A stretch of DNA of 12,526 bases from Candidatus Aerophobota bacterium (GTDB taxonomy: Bacteria; Aerophobota; Aerophobia; Aerophobales; B3-G15). Positions 5,887 to 12,276 of the stretch are shown here, in pieces. Both the position numbers and the translations under genes were made by a program. The stretch is taken from NCBI GenBank assembly GCA_021162265.1, contig JAGGZA010000145.1:1-12526 (forward strand). Direction: 5' to 3'. The notes beneath the pieces are model-generated. The model worked only from the letters and a program-made list of their open reading frames with translations, was not told where the DNA came from and searched no databases. How positions within the stretch are numbered: position 1 is the first letter of the stretch; every line of letters begins with the position of its first letter.

Positions 5887-6891
5887 TCAGGTATGAAATT
5901 CCAGAATATCACCCTCCTCCAGAGGGTGTTCTCTTTCCACTTTTTGCCCTTTAAACTCATCCTTTCCCCAAATCCTTGCATATTTCAAATTTTTAACAAA
6001 ATCCTTGTGTATAGCTCTTGCTGCGTCTATTACCGAGCTTCCCTTTCTAAGCACAACAGGGTCCTGCATATCAGGAGGATTACCGGGAACCTTGGTATAA
6101 ACTCTTATAATACCAAGATGGTGATAAATTCTCTCCTTTAATCTTTCCATTTTTTGAGGGGATTTTGCACAGGTAACTATCACGGGAAAATCTTCTTGAT
6201 AAAATTCCTTTAAAACAGAAACCCTCCCTTCTGCTCCCTCTATGTCATCTTTATTGGCAACAAAAACCACCTTCTTAAAAACATTACCACTACTTTCCTG
6301 GATTTCATCTTCACTTTTCTCCTTTCTTTTTATCTGTGGTTTTATCTTAAACTCTTCCAGTTTTTTAAGCACAATCTCCACCTGGTCCAGAATATCATCC
6401 TTTCCAAGGTCAAGGACAGCCAAAAGCAAATCTCCTCTCCTTATAATTTCTGCAAGCCAGGGAAAATTAAACTCTAAAGAAAAAGGAGGGGTATCTACAA
6501 GTTGAATTTTTATATTTTCATAAGGCATCATCCCCACTACCGGTTCATGAGTGGTAAATGGATAGGGAGCAACTTCAGGAGAAACCTTGGTTAAAGCTGA
6601 CAGAAGGCTGGATTTTCCTGTATTGGGTGGTCCCATCAAGATAACCTGAGCAGCTCCTTCCCTTGGTATTCTGTAAGGATGATATTTTCGGGAGGGGCCT
6701 TTCTTTTTCTCAATGGTTTTTCTTAGCCTGGAGAGTTTAGCTCTTAAATCTGCCTGAAGTTTATCTGTTCCTTTATGTTTGGGCATAATTGCCAGCATTT
6801 CCTGAAGAATAGAAATCTTGTCTTCAAGACTCTTTGCCTCCCTGTATCTTCTCTCAGCCTCATAATACTGGGGGGGAAGGTTTGCCGGCAT
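5887..6891 (-). CDS. TGS-domain GTPase of the Obg/DRG superfamily
   Basis: A 334-residue P-loop GTPase with a DRG-like layout. Residues 1-70 are a charged helical N-terminus, the G domain spans about 80-260, and a C-terminal TGS domain spans about 262-334. G motifs are clear: G1 GPPNTGKSS (87-95), G2 threonines in PFTTHEP (111-117), G3 DTPP (133-136), G4 NKDD (213-216) and G5 TCAKS (240-244). The TGS domain starts IIRVYTKVPG and ends LEEGDILEFHT, as in ribosome- or RNA-associated relatives. DRG proteins are mainly archaeal and eukaryotic, but bacterial relatives of this form exist and are uncharacterised. It is not Obg, lacking the glycine-rich Obg fold. A role in ribosome function is family-based inference. 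GAGGAG just before ATG 6891 supports the start. A possible internal promoter lies in the 77-base gap upstream. Confidence 0.85.
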   Translation of the reverse strand: MPANLPPQYYEAERRYREAKSLEDKISILQEMLAIMPKHKGTDKLQADLRAKLSRLRKTIEKKKGPSRKYHPYRIPREGAAQVILMGPPNTGKSSLLSALTKVSPEVAPYPFTTHEPVVGMMPYENIKIQLVDTPPFSLEFNFPWLAEIIRRGDLLLAVLDLGKDDILDQVEIVLKKLEEFKIKPQIKRKEKSEDEIQESSGNVFKKVVFVANKDDIEGAEGRVSVLKEFYQEDFPVIVTCAKSPQKMERLKERIYHHLGIIRVYTKVPGNPPDMQDPVVLRKGSSVIDAARAIHKDFVKNLKYARIWGKDEFKGQKVEREHPLEEGDILEFHT

Positions 6892-6923
6892 AAAGTCTCC
6901 TCAACCGCTGGCAATTTGAGTAA

Positions 6924-6951
6924 ATTCTATCAATAGATGGTGGATAGTCAA
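6924..6951 (-). promoter_or_regulatory. possible internal promoter before the GTPase gene
   Basis: On the minus strand TTGACT (6951-6946) and TAGAAT (6929-6924) are 16 bases apart, in the only sizeable gap (77 bases) inside the leftward operon. It could give the GTPase, DUF1841, pyrD and antiporter genes extra expression independent of the sigma gene promoter. Confidence 0.4.
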
Positions 6952-6968
6952 GATAAATTTAAATAAAA

Positions 6969-7697
6969 TTAATAAAAGAGGCTCTTAAATCGGGTGGCAT
7001 CTTCAAACATATAGGTGTTATTAAACATAACATAAATACTGGATGAGGAGGGAAGGGCACAGACTATTTTGTAAAGATAAAAAAGGTCTTCTTTTGTGTA
7101 GCGATATCTGTATCCTCCTTTTCCATGGAGTCGAAAATAAAAAATTCCTTTTTGTGTTAAAGGCTCACTTTTAAAAGGATCAACGCAGTGAATAAGGTTA
7201 AGCTCATTACAAAGGGATTTTATCTTCTCCTTTTCCCATTTTCCTCTTGGCTCCCATACAAATATAAAGTCCCTTCTTTCTATTTTATTAAAGAATTCTC
7301 TGAGATTTTTTTCATTGTTCAAGGTAGGTTTAAAGCCTGGGGGAGATTGAAAAACAATAATTTTCCCCTTTAAAACGCTCGCAATTTCCTCTGTTTTCTT
7401 CCAGGCAGAAAAAACTTCCTCTGTAGGTCTGAAAAAACCATACATATCCTCTTTGTTTTTTAAAATATGCTCTTTAAGTCTTCTGTAAGTTGGACTTGAG
7501 GGAAGATGGGTTATGAGTTGCCAGGCTTTGACGGTAAATTCAAATTTAGAAGGTGCTCTTTCCCGCCATTTTTGAACAGTTATAAAAGAAGGAGGCTGGT
7601 AAAAAGTCTTTTGTATTTCTACAACTTCAAATTCTCTGTAATACCTGTCCTTTGCTACAGGGAAGCCACAACACCCTATCTTAACTCTTCCCACCAT
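6969..7697 (-). CDS. DUF72 domain protein
   Basis: DUF72 proteins (E. coli YecE is one) are TIM-barrel-like proteins of uncharacterised activity. This one has 242 residues, normal for the family. It opens with the family N-terminus KIGCCGFP (6-13), then EIQKTFYQPPS (27-37) with the conserved Glu and Tyr, TVQKWRERAP and FEFTVKAWQLITH (52-64). The middle has FVWEPRGKW and the C-terminal part YFRLHGKGGY, followed by the hallmark MFNNTYMFEDA strand-helix. No signal peptide is present, so it is cytosolic. It starts 10 bases after pyrK stops, with no strong ribosome site, so coupling to pyrK translation is likely. Nothing known links the family to pyrimidine metabolism. Confidence 0.85.
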   Translation of the reverse strand: MVGRVKIGCCGFPVAKDRYYREFEVVEIQKTFYQPPSFITVQKWRERAPSKFEFTVKAWQLITHLPSSPTYRRLKEHILKNKEDMYGFFRPTEEVFSAWKKTEEIASVLKGKIIVFQSPPGFKPTLNNEKNLREFFNKIERRDFIFVWEPRGKWEKEKIKSLCNELNLIHCVDPFKSEPLTQKGIFYFRLHGKGGYRYRYTKEDLFYLYKIVCALPSSSSIYVMFNNTYMFEDATRFKSLFY

Positions 7698-7707
7698 CTT
7701 TTAACTA

Positions 7708-8526
7708 TTAAGACCAGGCAATATCCCTGATATTAAATACCGGGCCTTCCTTGCAAACCCGCAGGTACCCTGCTACACCTCTAACCACGCAACCCCTGCA
7801 GGCTCCTAAACCGCAACCGATAATCTCCTCCATTAAAACCTGAGAAGAAATGGCATAATTAAAACTCAACCTGGCAACAGCTCTAAGCATCTCCACTGGA
7901 CCACAGGCATAAATACTAATCCCTGATAACGATGTAAAATTTATAAGATAATCTTCAACTGCCTGTGATACCAATCCCCTGTAACCATAGCTTCCATCCT
8001 CGCAGGCTATATGTAAACTTAAATTAACACCGGTAAATTGATTCTGACAGATAATCTCTTCTTTTCTTTTAAAACCGAGAAAAACCAGAATGGAAACTTT
8101 ACCCTCTGTTTCTTCCTTGATTTTACGAGCAAGAAAAATAAGAGGAGCAACTCCTACTCCTCCACCAACCAGAATGTGAATCTTTGCCTCCCGGGAAATA
8201 GAAAAACCCCTTCCTAACGGTCCAAGAACATCAAGATATTCCCCTTCCCTTAGCTCGGAGAGAAACCTGGTTCCCTTGCCTACAATCCTGTAAACTATGT
8301 CAACGCCAAAAGATGTAACGTTACTGATACTAAAAGGTCTTCTTAAGAGAGGAGAAAAATCATCACCAACTTTTATATGTATAAACTGCCCGGGCTGAGC
8401 TTTAGAGAAATAAGCAGGAGTTTTAATAGTCAACCTGTAAAAATTAGCTTTTAGATGTGTATTAGATACAACTTCCACCCTTAACTTTTGCGCAGAAGAA
8501 AACACCTCTTCTTTCCTCTGCACCAC
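7708..8526 (-). CDS. pyrK: dihydroorotate dehydrogenase electron transfer subunit
   Basis: PyrK carries FAD and a [2Fe-2S] cluster and moves electrons from PyrD's FMN to NAD+. The 272 residues show the FAD-binding barrel with LLRRPFSIS (60-68), an NAD-binding Rossmann half with LVGGGVGVAPL (119-129) and YACGP (206-210). A C-terminal iron-sulfur segment has four cysteines at 238, 243, 246 and 258 (CGLGACRGC, then VCKEGPVF). This cysteine spacing is the PyrK type and separates it from other ferredoxin-NADP reductase relatives such as sulfhydrogenase gamma subunits. The start is GTG at 8526 (GTG GTG) with AAAGGA upstream; a shorter start is possible, since the first 15 residues are poorly conserved-looking. 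The gene begins 23 bases after the sigma gene and its partner pyrD is about 2.3 kb further on. Confidence 0.93.
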   Translation of the reverse strand: MVQRKEEVFSSAQKLRVEVVSNTHLKANFYRLTIKTPAYFSKAQPGQFIHIKVGDDFSPLLRRPFSISNVTSFGVDIVYRIVGKGTRFLSELREGEYLDVLGPLGRGFSISREAKIHILVGGGVGVAPLIFLARKIKEETEGKVSILVFLGFKRKEEIICQNQFTGVNLSLHIACEDGSYGYRGLVSQAVEDYLINFTSLSGISIYACGPVEMLRAVARLSFNYAISSQVLMEEIIGCGLGACRGCVVRGVAGYLRVCKEGPVFNIRDIAWS

Positions 8527-8549
8527 TTTCCACCATCCTTTGCTGTAAC

Positions 8550-9704
8550 TTAAAAAACAGCATCCCTTATCTGGGAGCGCAAACTATCCAGGAGCTCAAG
8601 ATACCCCTGTAATTTTTTTTCCTCTGCAAAAACCCTTAGTTTCTGAAGTGCTTTCTCCTGGATTTGTCTTATCCTTTCCCTGCTAACTCCGTATTTTTTC
8701 CCCAGTTCTCTTAAAGAACAGGTTCTCTCATCATCCAGACCAAACCTCAACTTAAGAATATCAAGCTCCCTCTCATCTTTAATTACCTTCTCAAGAAGAC
8801 TCTTCACCTCTTTCTTCAACATCTTCAAAGCCAGGTCATAAACCGGGGAAGGAGTATTGGCGTCAGCAACAAAATTCATCATCACTGCTTCTCTTCCCTC
8901 GTCTCCTACAGGAGCATCAAAGGATATAGAATCTTGATTTAACCTCAAGACCTCCTTTGCTCTTTCTGTGGAAAGCTCCACAGTTTCAGCAATTTCCTCT
9001 GGTGTGGGCTCTCTCTGAAACTCTTGCTCCAGCTTATTAGAAGTGTAATTGAGCTTCTTTAAAAGGTGAGCAATGTGAACTGGCAGACGAATAGTTCTTC
9101 CCTGATCCGTTATAGCCCGATTTAACGATTGCTTTATCCACCAGCTGGCATAGGTACTGAACCTGTTTCCTATATCAGGATCAAACTTGTCCACAGCATG
9201 GGAAAGGCCAATGTTTCCCTCCTGAATTAAGTCTGGAAGAGATACTCCCTGATGAGCGTAGTTTTTAGCGAAACTCACCACCAGACGAAGATTGGCCTCC
9301 ATCATTTCTCTCTTGTATTGCTCATATATATCCTTAGTTCGAAGCATTAAGGTTATGGTATCCTGAATTTTCTTGCCAGAAAATCCTGCAGTCCGAACAA
9401 TTATCTCCCTGTTACAGGTTATGAAATTCACAAAATTCCTTAACTTGTCCATATTATCCTTAATCTTTATCAGATCCTCAGGAAAATACCCATTTCTCCG
9501 GAAAAAGTTCAGGAGCTCGGAATTTCTCAACACCAGATTTACTATTTTATTTAACAGGTCTACTAATTGATTTCTCCTGTATTTTATCTTACGGGAAAGC
9601 TCTCTCTCTTCCTCTTGAGATAGAAGAGGAGACTTTCCAATTCCTTGAAAGTAGTCTCCAAGAGAAAAGTCAAAGCTATCTTCTCTTGTTGTTATGTTGT
9701 TCAC
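8550..9704 (-). CDS. rpoD: RNA polymerase sigma factor, RpoD/sigma-70 family (compact form)
   Basis: Sigma-70 proteins direct RNA polymerase to promoters. The 384 residues include region 1.2 (FSLGDYFQGIGKSPLLS, 13-29), region 2 (EANLRLVVSFAKNYAHQG at 136-153, LPDLIQEGNIGL, RFSTYASWWIKQSLNRA and RTIRLPVHI to 211), region 3 (about 212-285) and region 4 (KDERELDILKLRFGL, then the helix-turn-helix SLRELGKKYGVSRERIRQIQ at 330-349). It lacks the acidic region 1.1, and the segment between 1.2 and 2.1 (about 41-135) is short and helical. Promoters in this window match the -35/-10 consensus expected for such a factor. Whether it is the primary sigma or a group 2 paralogue cannot be decided here. The start is GTG 9704, with AGGGGG eight bases upstream. 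It heads the seven-gene leftward operon. Confidence 0.9.
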   Translation of the reverse strand: MNNITTREDSFDFSLGDYFQGIGKSPLLSQEEERELSRKIKYRRNQLVDLLNKIVNLVLRNSELLNFFRRNGYFPEDLIKIKDNMDKLRNFVNFITCNREIIVRTAGFSGKKIQDTITLMLRTKDIYEQYKREMMEANLRLVVSFAKNYAHQGVSLPDLIQEGNIGLSHAVDKFDPDIGNRFSTYASWWIKQSLNRAITDQGRTIRLPVHIAHLLKKLNYTSNKLEQEFQREPTPEEIAETVELSTERAKEVLRLNQDSISFDAPVGDEGREAVMMNFVADANTPSPVYDLALKMLKKEVKSLLEKVIKDERELDILKLRFGLDDERTCSLRELGKKYGVSRERIRQIQEKALQKLRVFAEEKKLQGYLELLDSLRSQIRDAVF

Positions 9705-9770
9705 CTTTTATCCCCCTTTTATATTTAACTAAACATAATTAAAAATTAAGCTTCTCCCCCTTAACCTCCC

Positions 9771-9791
9771 GCGTTAACCTAAACGCTTTTT
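9771..9791 (+). terminator. terminator-like hairpin inside the sigma gene leader
   Basis: GCGTT (9771-9775) pairs with AACGC (9782-9786) across a 6-base loop and is followed by TTTTT on the + strand. No rightward gene precedes it, so it would only stop transcription antisense to the sigma gene. In the leftward leader the same hairpin has no T tract. The stem is short and this may be coincidental. Confidence 0.25.
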
Positions 9792-9847
9792 AAAGGCAGG
9801 TCTTCTACAATGGAAGGAATCTCAGCTTCCTCAACCGCACTTATCTA

Positions 9848-9876
9848 TATAATAGTCAAGATTTCCATAGTGTCAA
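9848..9876 (-). promoter_or_regulatory. promoter of the sigma/pyr operon
   Basis: On the minus strand a perfect TTGACA (9876-9871) is followed after 17 bases by ATTATA (9853-9848); TATTAT one base earlier, with a 16-base spacer, is an alternative -10. The start would be near 9841, leaving a leader of about 137 nt before GTG 9704. Confidence 0.6.
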
Positions 9877-9952
9877 CCCTCACCAAAATACCTGTCATTT
9901 AAGCCTTTCAGGAATTTCTCTGCATTATTTATCTTTCCCCGCACTTAACTAT

Positions 9953-9974
9953 TTTTAAGAAAATTTTAAGAAAA
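9953..9974 (+). repeat. perfect tandem 11-bp repeat upstream of the HU promoter
   Basis: TTTTAAGAAAA occurs twice head to tail (9953-9963 and 9964-9974). It ends 12 bases before the -35 of the HU promoter, so it occupies roughly -69 to -48. T-tracts and A-tracts repeat with helical periodicity, as expected for an UP element or intrinsically bent DNA. Confidence 0.7.
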
Positions 9975-9986
9975 TAAAAATAGCTC

Positions 9987-10015
9987 TTGACGAATTTATG
10001 AGGTTATGGTATATT
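9987..10015 (+). promoter_or_regulatory. promoter for the HU gene
   Basis: TTGACG (9987-9992) and TATATT (10010-10015) are separated by 17 bases, with an AT-rich block just upstream. The start near 10022 leaves a 65-nt leader in which TAGAG (10023-10027) can pair with CTCTA (10046-10050). Confidence 0.7.
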
Positions 10016-10070
10016 CAGCAATTAGAGAGTTTTGAGCTTGCAACCCTCTATAAAAGCCTTATTTACCAAA

Positions 10071-10081
10071 AAGGAGGTGAT
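10071..10081 (+). promoter_or_regulatory. consensus ribosome binding site of the HU gene
   Basis: AAGGAGGTGAT is fully complementary to the usual 16S rRNA 3' end and lies five bases before ATG 10087. This is the strongest site in the window and fits a highly expressed protein. Confidence 0.85.
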
Positions 10082-10086
10082 AAATC

Positions 10087-10359
10087 ATGAACAAAGCCGA
10101 ACTGGTAGAGGAAGTAGCAAAAGAGGTGGGACTAACCAAAAAGGATGTGAACAACGTGGTTGATGCAATGACTTCGGCTATCACCAACGCTCTTGCTAAA
10201 GGGGAGAAGGTAACTCTGGTGGGGTTTGGTACTTTTCTCGTGCAAAAAAGAAAAGCACGCCAGGGTGTAAACCCTCAAACCGGGGAGAAGATAAACATCC
10301 CTTCCAAAGATGTCCCCAAATTTCGCCCTGGAAGTGCTTTAAAAGAAGCAGTAGGATAA
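10087..10359 (+). CDS. hup: HU family DNA-binding protein
   Basis: HU is a small dimeric nucleoid protein that binds and bends DNA without strong sequence preference. The 90 residues are the standard length. The N-terminal helices (MNKAELVEEVAKEVGLTKKD) form the dimer body, and GFGTF (46-50) is the conserved turn. The DNA-binding arm carries RQGVNPQTGEKINIP (58-72), with the intercalating proline at 63. The C-terminus has KFRPGSALKEAVG. HU cannot be told from IHF by sequence alone with full certainty, but the arm sequence is HU-like. It has its own strong promoter, a consensus ribosome site and a strong terminator, so it is likely monocistronic and highly expressed. Gene symbol hup is generic. 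Confidence 0.95.
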   Translation: MNKAELVEEVAKEVGLTKKDVNNVVDAMTSAITNALAKGEKVTLVGFGTFLVQKRKARQGVNPQTGEKINIPSKDVPKFRPGSALKEAVG

Positions 10360-10374
10360 AGAAGAAAAAAAGAA

Positions 10375-10414
10375 GGGCCGGAGATTTCTATCCCCTCTCT
10401 GGCCCACTTTTCTT
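10375..10414 (+). terminator. rho-independent terminator of the HU gene
   Basis: GGGCCGGAGA (10375-10384) pairs with TCTCTGGCCC (10396-10405): ten pairs including one G-T, with an 11-base loop. It is followed by ACTTTTCTT. The stem is GC-rich in otherwise AT-rich DNA. The tail ends three bases before the next gene's ATG. Confidence 0.85.
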
Positions 10415-10417
10415 AGA

Positions 10418-10762
10418 ATGATTGAAGACTACAAGTTTGGTCAGATAAGGATTAAAGGTAAGGTATACAGGTCCGATGTAATCATTTATCCTGATGGTAA
10501 AGTAAATGACAGCTGGTGGAGAAAAGAGGGACACCTTCTACTTCCCCAGGACCTGGAAGAAATAATTATAGAAAAACCAGATGTTCTGGTTGTAGGGACA
10601 GGCAATTATGGATTAATGGAGGTTCCTGCTTCAACAAGAGAATGGGTTAAATCAAAGGGGATAAAAATTATAGTCCATACCACTGAAAAAGCCTGTAGTA
10701 CTTATAATCAATTAAAAAAAACAGGGATAAAGGTAGTTGCCGCCCTCCATCTCACCTGTTAA
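10418..10762 (+). CDS. Mth938-like domain protein (DUF498 family)
   Basis: A 114-residue single-domain protein of the Mth938/NDUFAF3-like fold, known from structures but without an established bacterial function; the human relative assists assembly of respiratory complex I. Family marks are the opening YKFGQIRIKGKVYRSDVII, then PDGKV and SWWRKEGHLL (32-41). VLVVGTGNYGLMEVP (56-70) follows, and the close is YNQLKKTGIKVVAALHLTC (96-114). All are intact. ATG 10418 matches the family N-terminus, but no Shine-Dalgarno site precedes it: the upstream bases are the tail of the HU terminator. It may be read from terminator read-through or a leaderless transcript. The MFS gene follows after 11 bases, so the two are probably co-transcribed. 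Confidence 0.88.
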   Translation: MIEDYKFGQIRIKGKVYRSDVIIYPDGKVNDSWWRKEGHLLLPQDLEEIIIEKPDVLVVGTGNYGLMEVPASTREWVKSKGIKIIVHTTEKACSTYNQLKKTGIKVVAALHLTC

Positions 10763-10773
10763 AATATTTAAAA

Positions 10774-11970
10774 ATGAAACCTTTTAACAATCTTCAAAAC
10801 AATAGAGAAAGAAAAATAGCCCTTAATTTTATTATACTATTAGGAATTGTAAGTCTTTTTGGAGATATCACATACGAGGGTGCAAGAAGTGTAACAGGAC
10901 CTTTTCTTTTAACCCTGGGAGCAAGTGCTGCAGCTGTTGGTCTTATAGCAGGAACAGGTGAATTTATTGGCTACGCCTTGAGACTTGTATCGGGTTTTCT
11001 TGCCGATAAAACAAGAGCTTACTGGATATTTGTTTTTATTGGCTATGGACTCATTCTCTCCATTCCACTGCTTGCATTAAGCAACCTCTGGCAAATTGCT
11101 GCTATCTTTATAATAATGGAGAGAATGGGAAAGGCAATTAGGACTCCAGCAAGAGATACCATTCTCTCCCATGCCACTAAAAAGGTAGGAAGAGGTTGGG
11201 GATTTGGGATTCATGAAGCCTTAGACCAGGTTGGAGCTTTAATTGGTCCTTTAATATTTTCCTCTGTTTTTTTTCTTAAAGCGGGATTCAGGGAAGGATT
11301 TACCATTCTGTGGATTCCCTCTATTCTGACCATCTTTGTTCTCACTATTGCAAGAAAAAAAGTCCCTTATCCAGAACAACTGGAGATTTCACCAAAACAA
11401 CTAAAACAAAATAAAAAAAGAGAAAATCTTCCCAGGGTCTTCTGGTTTTACTCCCTTTTCATCTTCTTTGCAGTAGCAGGATTTATCAACTTTCCTCTTA
11501 TCTCCTACCATTTCAAAGCTCACTCAATCTTCCAAACAAGCTTCATCCCTCTCATCTACTCCCTTGCAATGGGGATAGATGCTTTAACAGCTCTTGTCAT
11601 TGGCAAAATATACGATAAAAGTGGACTGATATCACTTATAGTTGTTCCCCTTTTAACGATTTGTATCTTGCCTTTTGTATTTTCAACAAATCCTATCTTT
11701 CCACTGATAGCCATCCTTCTCTGGGGAATGGTAATGGGTATTCATGAAACAATTATGAGAGCAGCTCTTGCAGATCTTGTGCCTGTAAAGCAAAGGGGCT
11801 TTGCTTATGGAATATTTAACACCATTTACGGTTTATCCTGGCTCCTGGGAGGAATAGTAATGGGAATGTTTTACGACATTTCTCTTACCTTTTTAATCTT
11901 ATTTGCTCTAACAATGGAGATAATTTCATTCCCTATTTTCTTCCTTTTAAAAAGAGAAATCGGGAAGTAA
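10774..11970 (+). CDS. major facilitator superfamily transporter
   Basis: A 398-residue MFS protein with about twelve membrane helices in two halves, joined by a basic cytoplasmic loop (about 193-222, rich in Lys). The loop 2-3 motif is GFLADKTRAYW (74-84), a variant of MFS motif A, and its counterpart in the second half is GKIYDKSG (277-284). Distinct features are DITYEGARSVTGPFL (31-45), ERMGKAIRTPARDT (116-129) and FGIHEALDQVGALIGP (144-159). This set marks a subgroup of bacterial MFS proteins without known substrate; drug or metabolite export is the usual guess. The ATG follows the previous gene by 11 bases with no good ribosome site. It ends three bases from the converging PII-like gene, with no visible terminator. 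Confidence 0.87.
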   Translation: MKPFNNLQNNRERKIALNFIILLGIVSLFGDITYEGARSVTGPFLLTLGASAAAVGLIAGTGEFIGYALRLVSGFLADKTRAYWIFVFIGYGLILSIPLLALSNLWQIAAIFIIMERMGKAIRTPARDTILSHATKKVGRGWGFGIHEALDQVGALIGPLIFSSVFFLKAGFREGFTILWIPSILTIFVLTIARKKVPYPEQLEISPKQLKQNKKRENLPRVFWFYSLFIFFAVAGFINFPLISYHFKAHSIFQTSFIPLIYSLAMGIDALTALVIGKIYDKSGLISLIVVPLLTICILPFVFSTNPIFPLIAILLWGMVMGIHETIMRAALADLVPVKQRGFAYGIFNTIYGLSWLLGGIVMGMFYDISLTFLILFALTMEIISFPIFFLLKREIGK

Positions 11971-11973
11971 AAC

Positions 11974-12258
11974 TTATATCATTTCCTCCAGAGGGACTTT
12001 CCATAACCACATCTCGTCGGCAGGAAACCTCTGCTGAAGTTTTTTTACCTCCTCTTTAAACCTCTCCTCTTCCTCCTTTTTTACCAAAGCAAGAACAGTA
12101 TGATACTCCCCTGGCCATATATGGGTACCCATATGTTTTTCCCTCCATTCACCCTTAACCCTATCCCATTTGATGTATCTATCAAGCTTAAGTTTGTCCA
12201 GAAGAGAGGTTACCTCCCCTTCAAGCACCTCTTCGTAAACAATAAAGAAAAGAGACAT
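11974..12258 (-). CDS. PII-like small protein associated with RND efflux
   Basis: A 94-residue soluble protein starting MSLFFIVYEEVLEGEV, with KLDRYIKWDRVKGEW in the middle, then HMGTHIWPGEYHTVLALV (about 42-59) and a helix plus final strand ending VPLEEMI. The strand-helix-strand order and the GTHxWPG loop match small PII/ferredoxin-like proteins commonly encoded next to heavy-metal or drug RND pumps. Here it directly follows an RND gene. Their role (sensor or regulator of the pump) is not established. GTG at 12267 is an alternative start, but GGGTGA overlapping it serves as a ribosome site for ATG 12258, and the family begins near this ATG. His42, His46 and His58 could bind metal; that is inference. 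Confidence 0.72.
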   Translation of the reverse strand: MSLFFIVYEEVLEGEVTSLLDKLKLDRYIKWDRVKGEWREKHMGTHIWPGEYHTVLALVKKEEEERFKEEVKKLQQRFPADEMWLWKVPLEEMI

Positions 12259-12276
12259 TTTTATCACCCTTAAACC

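Larger units (their letters stand above)
9705..10086. other. divergent intergenic region between sigma and HU genes
   Basis: These 382 bases hold no gene. They contain the leftward sigma-operon promoter (9848-9876) with a leader of about 137 nt, a rightward terminator-like hairpin (9771-9791), a tandem 11-bp AT repeat (9953-9974), the HU promoter (9987-10015) and the HU ribosome site. In the sigma leader TTAACCT occurs twice (9761-9767 and 9774-9780) and AGGAA/TTCCT (9815-9819, 9827-9831) can form a small hairpin. The stretch 9877-9950 shows nothing I can name. Confidence 0.7.

Noticed and set aside
5869..6141. Rightward 90-codon open frame at the GTPase end
   Set aside because: It is antisense to the TGS domain and low-complexity; no ribosome site.
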